A stretch of DNA of 64,000 nucleotides from Proteromonas lacertae (lineage: Eukaryota; Sar; Bigyra; Opalinata; Proteromonadidae). How positions within the stretch are numbered: the stretch's first letter is position 1; each line of letters starts with the position of its first letter. Below, in pieces: positions 11,029-22,020 of this stretch. The translations under genes and the position numbers were made by a program. The notes under the pieces were generated by a model. The model searched no databases. It was not told the DNA's origin and saw only the letters and a program-made list of their open reading frames with translations. Location of the stretch: positions 62,001 through 126,000 of the forward strand of contig NGBS01000004.1 in NCBI GenBank assembly GCA_002245135.1, given 5' to 3'.

Positions 11029-12057
11029 TTAAATGTGATTTGAATTTTGAAAATTCATCAACAGATTTCCACTCTCTGAATTCCCTGTACCTGGTAGAGG
11101 TTCTAATACTGACCCAGACTGTGGTAGGAATTGTGTATAAACACCCAACTGTTGATTTATCATATTAGGGTGAGAAGAGTATTGATCTAAATCTGGACCG
11201 TCTTCAACTATAGGATCTTCTTCATCTTTCTTTGTTGGAGATTTTTTCATGTTTGTATAAACACAACAATTAGTACATTTGGACATCATCTTTTTCAACT
11301 CTGATAATTCATGTTTAAGCTGTCTATTCTGATCCATTAAACCTTTTATCGTTGCTTCTTGTTTTTGTGATTTTTCTTTTGCTCTTTTCTGTTGTTTTAC
11401 CAACCTTTCTCTTAACTGTTGTTCAGAGTTACTGTTTTTGCCATCTGTTTCATGCCATAACCTCACATGCTTTCTTAGACTCTTAGGACTCATAAAATTC
11501 TTACCACAACCTGGATATTTACACTGATAAGGATTTCCTTCCTGATGAATTCTTAAGTGAAATTCTAAATATTCTTTCCCTTTAAATGATTTACCACATC
11601 CTTCATAAGTACAATGATATGGTCTTTCTTCAGAATGGGAGTTCATATGACGATTCATAGCGGATTTTTCAGCAAAAGCTTTCATACATCCTTGAACAGG
11701 ACAAGTGAATGGTTTATCTCCTGTATGAGTTCTTAAATGTCTATTTAAAGCCCATCTACTGTCAAAGCTTTTTGTACAACCATCAAAATTACATACATGG
11801 CTTTTAAGTTTACGACCTTGCATTTGAATCATTTGATCCTTCTGAATCATTTGCATCGACATATCAATTTGATTCTGTTGACTCATTAAAGGTAAAGGCA
11901 CTTGAATTTGATTTGTATTCATGGATGGCATATTCAATTTGCCATAAGCTAAAGATTGCGGTTCGTATGATTGAGCATAGGTATAAGAGTTATTGTAGTT
12001 ACTTAGCGAGTCCCTAGTTTTATTAAAGTCCGAACAATACATAGCAGCATCTTGCAT
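11029..12057 (-). CDS. C2H2 zinc-finger protein with four fingers and a coiled coil
   Basis: Single exon, 342 residues. Gln/Met-rich front (1-85), then four tandem classical C2H2 fingers of the long-spaced C-x4-C type, with linkers such as THTGDKPFTC and SHSEERPYHC. A basic coiled coil follows at about 215-265 (QLRERLVKQQKRAKEKSQ) and then an acidic, Gly/Asn-rich tail. The C-x4-C spacing resembles TFIIIA, YY1 and ZIC-type fingers, so sequence-specific nucleic-acid binding in the nucleus is expected. The coiled coil may allow dimers. Orthology to a named factor cannot be fixed. An ATCAA...AAGCTTG motif lies at 12125-12146 upstream. Confidence 0.85.
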   Translation of the reverse strand: MQDAAMYCSDFNKTRDSLSNYNNSYTYAQSYEPQSLAYGKLNMPSMNTNQIQVPLPLMSQQNQIDMSMQMIQKDQMIQMQGRKLKSHVCNFDGCTKSFDSRWALNRHLRTHTGDKPFTCPVQGCMKAFAEKSAMNRHMNSHSEERPYHCTYEGCGKSFKGKEYLEFHLRIHQEGNPYQCKYPGCGKNFMSPKSLRKHVRLWHETDGKNSNSEQQLRERLVKQQKRAKEKSQKQEATIKGLMDQNRQLKHELSELKKMMSKCTNCCVYTNMKKSPTKKDEEDPIVEDGPDLDQYSSHPNMINQQLGVYTQFLPQSGSVLEPLPGTGNSESGNLLMNFQNSNHI

Positions 12058-12124
12058 CCTTTACTATAATAGCTATATGAAATATAAGATAGATAAAGAG
12101 AAATTAATAAAAGAAAATTTGAAT

Positions 12125-12146
12125 AATCAAAAAGCTTGTTGGCTTG
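12125..12146. promoter_or_regulatory. CAAGCTTTTTGAT promoter-type motif
   Basis: Located about 70-90 nt upstream of the C2H2 gene start on the minus strand, it holds the GCTT and TTGAT elements shared with other promoters here. Confidence 0.35.
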
Positions 12147-12247
12147 GTAATATTACATAAATGACAAATAATGTGTAACATCAAAATAAACATTATTAAA
12201 CAATTATAAACTTTAAACTAAAACTTAATTCATATTATTAATCACAA

Positions 12248-14395
12248 TTAATACTCAAAATTCACTTCAAAAGACTTATCAGACTGTAAAATGTTCTGAA
12301 TGTCTGAAGCAGGAACAGACGGTTGAATAATTACATAAGGCTAATGCAGAATATAAATATAAATATAAATATATATACATCAGATGCCTTTCTAGTTATT
12401 TCAATCACATTCATATTATTCAATTTCTTACATATATAATCAAATTCATACCTTTCAATTACACTCCCTTTATCATGAAGCAACACATCACTCTTCATAC
12501 GATTATACAATGCAAAGGAATTCACCATTTCAACTCCATTAATTTTAATATGTTGAATGAGAGAATAGAGAAATAATTTTTCATATAAAGATGAAGAACA
12601 AATGACTTTATTTAATATTGATTCTGATAATTCTTTACTTGATAAATTAATATCTTCAATTGTCACTTTCTGTACATCACTTTGTTTAGATTTACTTTTT
12701 GAGGATGATTTCTTATTATTATGATTATTATTTGTTATTTTTTCTGTATTATTTATTTCTTCTCTAATTTCTACAGCTCTTCTACACATTGATAATGCTG
12801 TTCTTATATCTCCACTAAGGTTAGTCACTTTACCAGCACACATCCTTATACTATCTGTACTAAATACCTCTAAGTCCTTCAATCTGTCCATTATTATTGT
12901 TTCGATTTGATCTCTTGTATATGCATGGAATATTAGTCGATTTGTATCACCTATTCTACTTTTAATTCGTGGAATTAATCTTTCAGGTAAATCCATTGTA
13001 TTGGCTATTCCCTATAATTATATATTAATATATTATAATATATACAATTACTATTAATCTACTATGTTTATTATTTGGCCATTCAAATAGATTATATAAT
13101 ACAGTTTGATTTCTTGTACTCATATAATCTAATTCATCTGCTAATATCACTATACATTTACGATTAGCTTTGGATGTATTGAAATAAGTAGTTAATTTCT
13201 ATTTATTATTAATAAATATAATTATATATAAATACAGTTAATGCTAATGTAGGTGATAATAAATCTCCACTAATTGAATTCCATATTTGACTATATATTT
13301 GATGGGGATTTGTCACTCTCATTCCATTCACTTCAATATATTGAAACTCTGGTAATTTTCCAGTTAAATATTCATTTTTCAATGTTAAAATTACTTCTCT
13401 AACCGTTGCAGTTTTACCAGTGCCAGGCATTCCAGATATATAATAAGCATAACCACCACCACTTCTTATACCATTTCTTAACCAATTATAGATTATACTA
13501 TTCTCTTTTTCTCTACAGGGTAAGTGAGATGGAATTGATGATAACTGTAAGGAGTTTAATGCAATTTCATAAATACTTTTATTCTCATTATTTTTAGGTA
13601 AATTTTCATCCAAATCTTCAAATGGTGATGGTGTATAAAACATTGTTGTTTGATCCATTATACCTTTTTTAGAATAACTATTTAAAATTAGATTAAAAAA
13701 AATATAATATACAATTTTGTTCTTTCTATTTTTTGTTTTTCATTATGTTCATTGTAGAGTGGTCTAATTATATGTGTTTTTATATCACAAAAATAATCAC
13801 AATAATAAGAATCTTCCTTTTCTTCTTCATCTAATTTCTCGTATTCTGATTTACGACATACATTTACTTTGTATTTTATACAATCTAATGTGTTATTATC
13901 TATATGATTCGTTTCAAATAATTCACTATTAATAATAATCGATTAATTAACAATCTATACATATCTCCATGACTAGGTGTTCTTCCTCCTTTTATTTCTT
14001 CTGGAAAGTAGTACCATCTACATTCAAACCATTTATCTTTGTATTGGTCTTGCCATATTTTTTCTATTTCACAAATTGAAATATTCTATTTGTTATTGTT
14101 ATAATTAAATAAATAAATACCGATTTAGTTCCATTGATTATTCTAGATCCAGTCGTTTCAACAACAACTCTATCAGCAATGTGATAATCAACACCATCAA
14201 CAATTACACTATCATAAAATGTATCAGCTAAGTAAATAATATGTTTCTATATAACATACTTCCTTTTAATTTCCCTTTACCAACAAACGAAATAACATCA
14301 TTCTTTGGTATTTCTTTTTTACTTCTTCTTTTTGGTTCATCTTCTTCATCATCATTTGATGATTTTACTCTCTGTCTTTTTATTGCTTTCCTCAT
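12248..14395 (-). CDS. ORC1: Origin recognition complex subunit 1 (BAH + AAA+)
   Basis: ATPase subunit of the replication origin recognition complex. The start at 14395 gives MRKAIKRQRVKSS, a basic tail. A BAH-type domain follows (VIVDGVDYHIADRVVV, ISICEIEKIWQDQ, FECRWYYFPEE), then the AAA+ module with Walker A GMPGTGKT (13440-13460 region) and Walker B VILADELDYM. The lid carries DRLKDLEVFSTDSI and SGDIRTALSMCRRAVEI, and a winged-helix-like end finishes at FEVNFEY. BAH plus AAA+ separates ORC1 from CDC6. Introns of about 26-40 nt interrupt it, several inside the BAH domain. It shares a 68-bp divergent promoter with the GTP cyclohydrolase gene. Confidence 0.9.
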
Positions 14396-14422
14396 TTCAA
14401 AAAATAAAAAACAAATTATATA

Positions 14423-14440
14423 AGCTTGATTACCTCAAGT
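14423..14440. promoter_or_regulatory. Shared divergent promoter motif (ORC1 / GTP cyclohydrolase II)
   Basis: AGCTTGATTACCTCAAGT is a near-palindrome between two divergent starts only 68 bp apart. It contains GCTTGAT on one strand and CTTGAGG on the other. Confidence 0.5.
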
Positions 14441-14463
14441 TGTGTTTTTCTTCAAAATTCTAT

Positions 14464-15401
14464 ATGGCAACTCCTTTCTGCCCTTCTAAATGTCCATGTC
14501 CATGCACACCATATACATGTCACTGTGAACATAAAATTCCATGTTTTTTATCTGATCAGAATAAAAATGGTCAAGCAATTAGGAATGATTATCAAGATGC
14601 TTTCCCTGTGGCTGTTAGTCAAGCAATGGATAGTATACCACATGATTTACCTCAACTAATAAAAACAAAATTACAAACAATGCATTTATCCTTTTTTTCA
14701 GAGGCTACACTACCAACTGATATGGGTGCATTTCGTATTAGAGTGTATACATCACAAGAACATCCTGATTTGTATGATTTTTAACTGATTATTTTAAAAT
14801 TGTATAGTTCCTTTCAACCAGTTGCATTAATTTCAGGTAAAATAGAAAATAGTAGTAGTGTAGCTGTTCGTGTGCATGATCAATGTTTTACATCTGAAGT
14901 ACTTGGATCAAAGAAATGTGATTGTAAAGAACAATTAGAATATGCAAAAAGCTATATAAAAGAGAATGGTGGAATGATAATCTATCTTCAACAAGAAGGT
15001 CGTGGAATAGGTTTAGCAAACAAAATAGCTGCTTATCATTTACAAGATGATGGTAAAGATACAGTAGAAGCTAATCGATGTTTAGGTTTAGAAGATGATT
15101 ATCGAACTTATGAAAGTGTAAAACAGATATTGGAAGATTTACATATTTCTTCTATTAGATTAATGACAAATAATCCTTATAAGAAAATATCGTATAAAAT
15201 ATAAAAATAATAATATAAATACATAGTTTGGAACAATTGGGTGTGAAAATTGATAGTATAATTCCAGTTGTTATTCCTCCTAATAAATATGATATTGGAT
15301 ATTTACATTGTAAAGCACAAAGGATGGGACATATGTTGCCTTTGGATGGTATTCCAAATTTTAATAGTAACAGCAATAATAAAGATGAAGAAATAGTGTG
15401 A
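14464..15401 (+). CDS. GTP cyclohydrolase II (riboflavin biosynthesis)
   Basis: Opens the GTP ring to give the first pyrimidine intermediate of riboflavin synthesis. Three exons, with introns at 14772-14807 and 15192-15226. The start MATPFCPSKCPCPC gives an unusual Cys-rich front of about 30 residues (C-x3-C-x-C pairs), then the family core. The core has the zinc site CFTSEVLGSKKCDC, the catalytic stretch QQEGRGIGLANKIAAY, DTVEANRCLGL, and LMTNNPYK continued after the second intron by LEQLGVKI. The protein ends in an Asn-rich tail. No RibB (DHBP synthase) domain is attached, unlike the fused RibBA of many algae, so this is the fungal-type stand-alone form. The Cys-rich front might add a metal site. 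Identity is secure. Confidence 0.92.
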
Positions 15402-15539
15402 TAATTAATAATAATAATTCGTTAATGATGTATATTTTTATTTATACATTAAACAAACACAAAAAATAAGTTAAGAAAAGGGAAACTCACTTAAAAGTCT
15501 ATAAGTGAAAGAAATGAATGAATTATCATCATATTTAGT

Positions 15540-16737
15540 TTACAATTGAATAGTTCTTTGGTTTTCACAAGCATATCCGTAGTATCCTTGGAAACAAGTA
15601 CATATTCCAGTCTTTGAATCACATAAACCTCTTCCAGAACATAAAGTCGTTTTTAGATCACCATTTACACCTGCAGGTGGAGTTATTTTACCTTCTACAA
15701 CAGTAGGAGCAACGCCTTTAGAAGGATTAAATAATGCAGTTCCTGTATCTGCGTTATTTGCATTTAATTCAGATGCTGTAAATTTGCTTGGATCTGATGA
15801 TTCAACATTTATTTCAATTTGAACATCAGTATTACTACTATCTGGACAAGTGATTTGAACTGTTGATTGTGAAAGAGGAGGGATTGTTTGAATTGCTCTT
15901 TTCATCTCTTCTTGATAAGCATTTGCAACTGTACTGTCTTTAACATAAGTATTAGCAGTATTACCTACCACACATATTTTTGCTTTATCTAAAGCAGATA
16001 TTACTGGTGTTGGGTATGTTACTCCATCATAAGTTACTTGTAAAGAATATCCCTTTGTTGCACCAGCCAATGCAGTTGTATGAGTTGTTGTTAATTCATA
16101 TTTCATTGTAGAACCAGAATATATAACTGGATCTAAACCCATTGGACATTGTCTTAAACTACAATCAACACCTTCATATCCAGCATCACATTTACAGGTA
16201 AAGAATTTATCTAATTCCCAACCATAATAAGCACTACCTTGTTCTTTAGCATAAGCTGTACTACTCATACAAACACCATTTCCACTACAACTTACTCCTT
16301 CTACACTACTAGGACAACTACGACGTTGACAAGCACTTCCTTCATATCCTTTATAACATACACAATCACCAGTTGTTCTATCACAACTTCCACTGTTGGA
16401 ACATTCAGCATATCTGTGAGCTCTGCTCTTTGTCACATATCCTTTCAAATTTTCACTCAAACCATACTTAGGTCTCCATTCTGTCTTTACTGCTGTATTG
16501 TCTACATCACCATCATGATCTAAATCTCCCAGTGGAATATCGACTAAGGCTTCACCATAGGGACATGCTCCTATACTTATTATACTGTTATAATATACTT
16601 AAAGAGCAATCAGCACCTCCCCAACCCATATAACACTCACACTTGTCTTTTGGACCACAATTACCATGTCCGTTACAATACTTGTAACAACCTAATACGC
16701 AAGATAAGTATAAAACCAACAAATAGATAGCTTTCAT
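15540..16737 (-). CDS. Secreted EGF-repeat protein, mastigoneme (Sig1/Ocm)-like
   Basis: About 390 residues, two exons (28-nt intron near 16590). The start MKAIYLLVLYLSCVLG is a clear signal peptide. EGF-like units follow: CNGHGNCGPKDKCECYMGW, HRYAECSNSGSCDRTTGDC, CSGNGVC, FTCKCDAGYEGVDCS and a final CSGRGLCDSKTGICTCFQGY. A Thr/Ala-rich beta-type region without cysteines lies between units three and four. The HRYxECSNxGxCDRxTGxCxC and CPxGxDP signatures are typical of stramenopile Sig1/Ocm proteins of tubular flagellar hairs. Likely role is part of a tubular hair or cell-surface filament. A generic secreted EGF protein is the alternative. It is also the best lineage marker in the window. Confidence 0.75.
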
Positions 16738-16921
16738 CGTCAAAATGAAATTTTCTAGTTTGAGATACGTTGATAGGGTTTTCTAAACGAATATATTTTT
16801 TCATTGAGAAATTGAGAAGAAGAAAATGTATGTTGAGATTCTACTTCATTATAGTAAATCAAAAACTACTACAAATTAAAAAACATAAAAATTATACAAA
16901 ATAAATAAATCAAAAACAATT

Positions 16922-17696
16922 TCAACTATACCATCCATTGGAACAATCGCCACTTAACCCTAAATTCAAAAGATTGTACATAGGTCCTTCTAAACCAATG
17001 GGCTTGTCTTTTATTATGTCGTTATCTTTATATTCAGGACTATATCATAATAACTACATAAAATAAATCATACTTATTTACATAATTCTCTTCAAATGTT
17101 GTTTTAGGTATTTTTATTCTGTAAATTGGTATTCTTTCATTCACAAATGATGAAAATTCTAATCTTCCAATGTTGTGATTATTCTTACAATAAACAACAT
17201 CATTTTTCACTTTTATATTATTTAATCCTCTTTTCTGTAATACCCGTGGATCTATCCATAGATGGTTTGAATAATGCTTGAAGTCTTCATCTTTGGCAAG
17301 TAATAAAAAACATTTACTACATCTTAAACCATGATGTTGTTTTGCTTCTTTCTATTATTCTATTAAATAATATATATATACTCTTTTTCTTTCGCGTGGT
17401 TCTTCTTCTTCTTCTTCTTCTTCTGATTGGTCTTTAATAGCAATATTTGATTCATTTTTGAGTAATTCTTTATTTGATGGAAGAGGAACATCAAATTTCT
17501 TAATTTCTTTCTTTGTTTCTTCTACTTTAGATTTTTCTTCCAGTTTTTCTTCAATTTTTGACTTTTCTTCATATTCTTCTTGTCTTAGTCTCTTCTTTCT
17601 AGATTTCTTTTTGAGTTTGAGTTTTTCTTTTCTTGAGAGCGTTTTATCTGTATCTAAATTATCTCCATCAGAAGATAATGGAATGTTTTGATTCAT
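16922..17696 (-). CDS. Basic/acidic protein with possible zinc site, function unknown
   Basis: Three exons with introns of 30 and 34 nt; about 235 residues. The first half is a charged, lysine- and glutamate-rich stretch (KEKLKLKKKSRKKRLR, then SEEEEEEEEPRERKR) typical of nuclear or nucleolar proteins. The second half is globular: HHGLRCSKCFLLL, a WIDPRVLQKRG region and VVYCKNNHNIGRLEF, with CxxC and C-x-NNH sites that may bind one metal ion. It ends at SGDCSNGWYS. I do not recognise the family. It shares only 47 bp of promoter with the kinase gene that runs the other way. Confidence 0.65.
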
Positions 17697-17697
17697 T

Positions 17698-17716
17698 TCA
17701 AGCCTTGATGTTTGAC
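17698..17716. promoter_or_regulatory. Divergent promoter motif
   Basis: TCAAGCCTTGATGTTTGAC lies in the 47-bp gap between two divergent ATGs (17696 and 17744). It carries CCTTGAT and GTTTGA, a variant of the two-part motif. Confidence 0.5.
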
Positions 17717-17743
17717 ATTTAGAATAAATCTTTTTTTCTTGAT

Positions 17744-20155
17744 ATGAAGAGATCTGAAGTGAGAAAGAAGAATAAATGTATTACATTTTATTATAACGAT
17801 AACTTAGTTGATGATGCTGAAATATATGTCATGAAGGAGACTTACAAAGTATGTAATCTATTATAACCAATGTAGGAGCTGGTATCAAGATCTGATTCAA
17901 CTGCAGAAGTCGATAAAAGAATGTTTCTAAACTTTTTCAGATTACCTGGTCTTTATGGAGGTATTTCAAAATCTTTTCTATTTCTTCTAGAGAGAATGTT
18001 CAAACTATTCGATACTAGACAAACGAATACAGTCAATCAAGATAGTTTCATAAAGAATCTCGCAGTATTATGCAGAGGTACAACAGATCAAAGAAATAAA
18101 TTTCTTTTCAAACTCCACGATTTAGCAGATGAAGGTTCAATCCCAGAAGAGAATATGTACACATTATTCCGTAACTTACCATCATTATTACTAGTGGTAA
18201 TATGGCGTAGAGCATTTGGTACTAAGTTACCAGGTGAAGTTGAAGGATCTGATTTACTTCAGTTAGATAAAGTGTCAAAAGAATATGATGATGGTTATGT
18301 TAGAGCATTAGTACACAATATATTTGAAAAAGTAGACGAAGATAAGAATGGTAAATTAAATGAAAGAGAATTTGTAAGATTTCTTGATTTTTTACCTGAA
18401 TTGAGGAATTTTATAGAATCTTTTTTACCTTATGAACCTGATAATTTAACATCACAAGAAGCTTCTACTTATGCAGCATTGCCATTCGGTATTAGAAGAG
18501 TATATCTTTTATTATATTGTATTTATATTTATATTTGATTTAGTTTGGTTCAAAAGTCCAACCAAAGACTGAATCTGCTACAGAGAATACAATCACATGG
18601 ATATTACAATGTGCAAAATGTCAAGCGACAATGTGTTACTGTAATCAATGTGGTGGTAAATTACAACCTGATATGTTGTTTGTTACTGAAGATGGACATC
18701 AAAGACAAAGAATGAGGTGTAAAGGTATACATAATTTCTTATTTTTATATATATATAATAGAATGTAATGCAAGTGTAAAAGTGAAATATTGTTTCGGAT
18801 GTGGTGAACTATTAGATTATAGAAATGTTGTTGGTTTATTAGATAGTGAAGCAACACGAGGTGCAGTTGGTAAACAAGGTTTCTTATATCGTAAAAAGAA
18901 ATTCTTCAATAATATCAACAAGAACTATTTCTTATTAAGAGGTAATATGTTATATAGATATGAAGATGAAAGTGCTACTTTACCATCACAAATAACATTA
19001 TTAGATGATTGTTATATTAGATCAAATGATGCTCCAGATCCAACAGCAGGTGGGTTTTATCAAATATCATTAATTACTGTTGATAATACAGTAAGAAGAG
19101 AATATTATGCACAAACATTTGAAGAGAAGAATGCATGGGTAAAAGCGCTTCAAAGTGGTTCTAGAGTGAGAGAATTGACAAGTTTCTATGATATGACACG
19201 TGAAATTGGTAGAGGAAGATATAGTCGAGTATTTAGATGTAAAAATAAAATTACAGGTAAAGATTGTGTTGTTAAAATAGTTGATAAAACTAACTTATCT
19301 CCATTAGAAATGTCATTAATCAACAGTGAAGTGAAAATATTAAAAATGGTAAATCATCCCAGAATTATACAATTATTAGATGTATTTGAATCACCTGAGG
19401 ATATTTCATTAATATTAGAATGGATGTCATCAGGTGAATTATACTCACATATTGCAGGTTTAAAGACAATGACAGAAGCTGATTGTTTCAAGATAATGAA
19501 GCCAATATTTGAAGCATTATATTATTTACACTCCATTGGTATTGTTCATAGAGATATTAAACCAGAAAATATATTATGTGGTGCAAATATGTATGATATT
19601 AAATTAGCTGATTTAGGATTAAGTTCATTAATTATGCCAAAAGAACAATTATTCACAAGATGTGGTACAATATTTTATATTGCTCCTGAAGTGTTAATTG
19701 GTGATGGTTATGGTATGTCTGCTGATATATGGAGTGCTGGTTGTATTATGTATTTACTGTTATCTGGATGTTTACCTTATGTTGGTGATTCTCCTGAAGT
19801 AGTTGCTGAAAAGATTAGAAATGATCCAGTTCAATTCCCTCATGAGAAATGGAGAAATCGTACAAAAGCTTGTCAATCTTTGGTTAGACATTTGTTAGAT
19901 AAAGATCCTAAAACTAGATTCACTGCTAAACAAGTATTACAAGATAAATGGATGGTAGAATTAGAATCAAAAGAACCATCTGAACCATTAATCACTCCTA
20001 CTTTAGATATTGAACATTATATTGATCCTTCCACAGATTTCTCAAAGTATAGTTTTGCTACACCTGTTATTCGTCAACCAGTTACTACTGGTGGTAATAT
20101 TCCAGCTGCTCCTAAAGCAAATAATCAAACTGCAATACCACAACCTAGTTCATAA
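17744..20155 (+). CDS. EF-hand / zinc-ribbon / PH-domain CaMK-type protein kinase
   Basis: About 740 residues, four exons (introns near 17850, 18500 and 18727). Order of parts: an EF-hand region with at least one canonical calcium loop, DEDKNGKLNERE. Next come several CxxC pairs (CAKC, CNQC, CKEC, CFGC). A PH domain follows (KQGFLYRKKKFFNN to EEKNAWVKALQSGS). The kinase domain has the glycine loop IGRGRYSRVF, VVKIVDK, HRDIKPENIL, DLG in place of DFG, IAPEVL, and the CaMK-type C-lobe. It ends in a Pro/Gln-rich tail. The set suggests a calcium-regulated, membrane-recruited Ser/Thr kinase. Similar EF-PH-kinase mixes are known in stramenopiles. Catalytic residues look intact apart from the conservative DLG. 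Substrates unknown. Confidence 0.88.
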
Positions 20156-20275
20156 AATTAAATATGTATGATAATTAATAAATATATTATTTCATTAAGA
20201 TATGGAAGTATTTTTTTATAAAGAATACATATATGATAATATATAAACAACAAAAACAAAAACAATATTATTAAA

Positions 20276-20762
20276 TTATATTTCATCTTCATGAAGTAGA
20301 AAATTAGGAATTCCATTTACTATACCATATTCTCTTCCACAATGTTGACAAACAAGGATTCCTTTATTTACTTGTACTTCTAACAATGCATGATGGAATA
20401 ATGTGAGAAATGATTCGTTTGAATCAGCATCAGGAGGAAGTGTATCAGGTAAATCAGTAATTCCAACCTAGATTATTATATATTAACAATATACGCATTG
20501 AGCTGCAAATTTTAATGCAATATAGTTTACTTTGCCTAACATATTTTTCAAAAATTTGGGATTTTGTTCAATTGTTTCAACTTGAATATCATCAGGAGTA
20601 CATACAATCTAAAATAAGATAACTAATGCAATACTATTAAAGGGTAGTTCTTCTTTTCAGAACTTGGATCTTTTGTTAAGCTTTCAATACAATTCTATGA
20701 ATATATAGAAAAGTATATACTTTGACATTACAAGTTAAGAAATTATGAGTCAACAATTTCAT
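20276..20762 (-). CDS. TRM112: TRM112-type methyltransferase activator
   Basis: Small zinc protein that activates several methyltransferases acting on tRNA, rRNA and release factor. Four exons with introns of about 26-27 nt. The start MKLLTHNFLTCNVK at 20762 matches the family N-terminus. The middle has EQNPKFLKNMLGKVNYIAL, and the end has HHALLEVQVNKGILVC, CQHCGREYGIVNGIPNFLL. Only one CxxC is left near the C-terminus (CQHC); the other zinc cysteines are C11 (from TCNVK) and one in the linker (NCIESL or IVCTP). Length about 136 matches yeast and human TRM112. The gene shares a 108-bp divergent promoter with a membrane protein gene. Confidence 0.9.
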
Positions 20763-20809
20763 TTGTTTTAACAATAATTTGAAAAATGATGTTTTTGATT
20801 TTTAAAAAG

Positions 20810-20827
20810 GCTTGAATTTTGTTTGAT
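20810..20827. promoter_or_regulatory. GCTTGA-N5-GTTTGAT motif
   Basis: GCTTGAATTTTGTTTGAT lies between the divergent TRM112 (start 20762) and membrane protein (start 20871) genes. It is the clearest form of the motif. Confidence 0.55.
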
Positions 20828-20870
20828 TACTAAACACAATAATAAACTTCTGATTTTGATTTCTTGCTTT

Positions 20871-21851
20871 ATGATGGGTCATAGTATAGAAAAAGATGAT
20901 GAAGAGAGTACGGTGTATGAGTTTAATCCACCATTACAATTTGAAGAAGAAGAAGTGAATGGAAGACCTTTAGAAAGAACTCCCTCTTCTAAATCACAGG
21001 ATGCAATAGTCGCTGATTCAGATTATAATGTAATATATCGTGCAGCTTGTATTAATATTGTTATAACATTTTAGGGAGACATTATTTCAATTTGTTTTTA
21101 TTACAGATATTTGAATATGGAATACTATTCTTCTTCAGGTATAACTCTAAAATAATGTAATGAAATAGATATAATGAAACAGTAAATAAATTTATAGAAG
21201 ATCACTGCATATTCTTGTCAGTAACACTACTGTTATGTTATGGCACATCCATTATCCATTACAGTATATATTTATATTATAATCAATTTCACAGTAACCA
21301 ACAAAATGAGTGATTCAACAACAGATCTTACTCCTCTACATTGGAGTTATATAGCAGCAGAGTTTGTATTCTTCGAAGTACTAATTGGTGCTACATTTAA
21401 GACCAATGTCGTACTGTGTGTGAATATATTCCCACTAATACATTATCTATTTTTAACAATCAATTTATTACTTGCTAAAAGATCAATTACCACCACAACT
21501 GCTTCAATCACATTCTTTATATCTAATATAGCATCTATAGTATTAGTAGAATCATTTACAAAGGTATTTATTGAAAGTTTTTGTGTTTATGTTATTGCTA
21601 TTGTTTGGATGTTATATTCACAATTACAATTTTGGATGTTTGTATTGAATGAAAAAGATACAACTGTATATGCAAGGTCACAGTATACATATATATATAA
21701 TTATTATTATATTTTAAATAGTGCTGCAAGTTTATATGGAATGTCATTTCTAACATTAGTGTATGTGATGTATGCTTTAGTGTTTAAACCATTAATGTGT
21801 TGTTTCCCTTCATTAAGTAAATATGTTAATGATGATAGGAAGGATGAATAA
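20871..21851 (+). CDS. Multi-pass membrane protein, function unknown
   Basis: Five exons with introns of about 26-40 nt. The start MMGHSIEKDDEE opens an acidic cytosolic tail of about 50 residues. A hydrophobic stretch joined over short introns follows (HYFNLFLLQIFEYGILFFF), then a region rich in helices: LHWSYIAAEFVFFEVLIG, NIFPLIHYLFLTINLLL, ITFFISNIASIVLV and CVYVIAIVWMLYSQLQFWM. The last helix is before a Cys-Cys containing tail (LMCCFPSLSKYVNDD). About six to seven membrane segments. I find no family signature. An in-frame ATG inside MSDSTTD would give a shorter form, but the upstream exons join well. Confidence 0.6.
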
Positions 21852-22020
21852 ATTAGTTGTACCATATTAAATACACACAATTTTCATTTTAATTCCTTAT
21901 TTAAATTTAATTAATCTCTATAATAAACACTGTTTTTATTTTTAAACTATTGTTGATATAGAAAAAAAAATACAACAATATTCATAATACATATATTTAT
22001 ATATAAATGATTTACCAATG

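Noticed and set aside
17458-17691. Long plus-strand Ser/Phe-rich open frame
   Set aside because: It is the antisense of the Lys/Glu-rich exon of the minus-strand gene; such mirror frames arise from GAA/AAG-rich codons.
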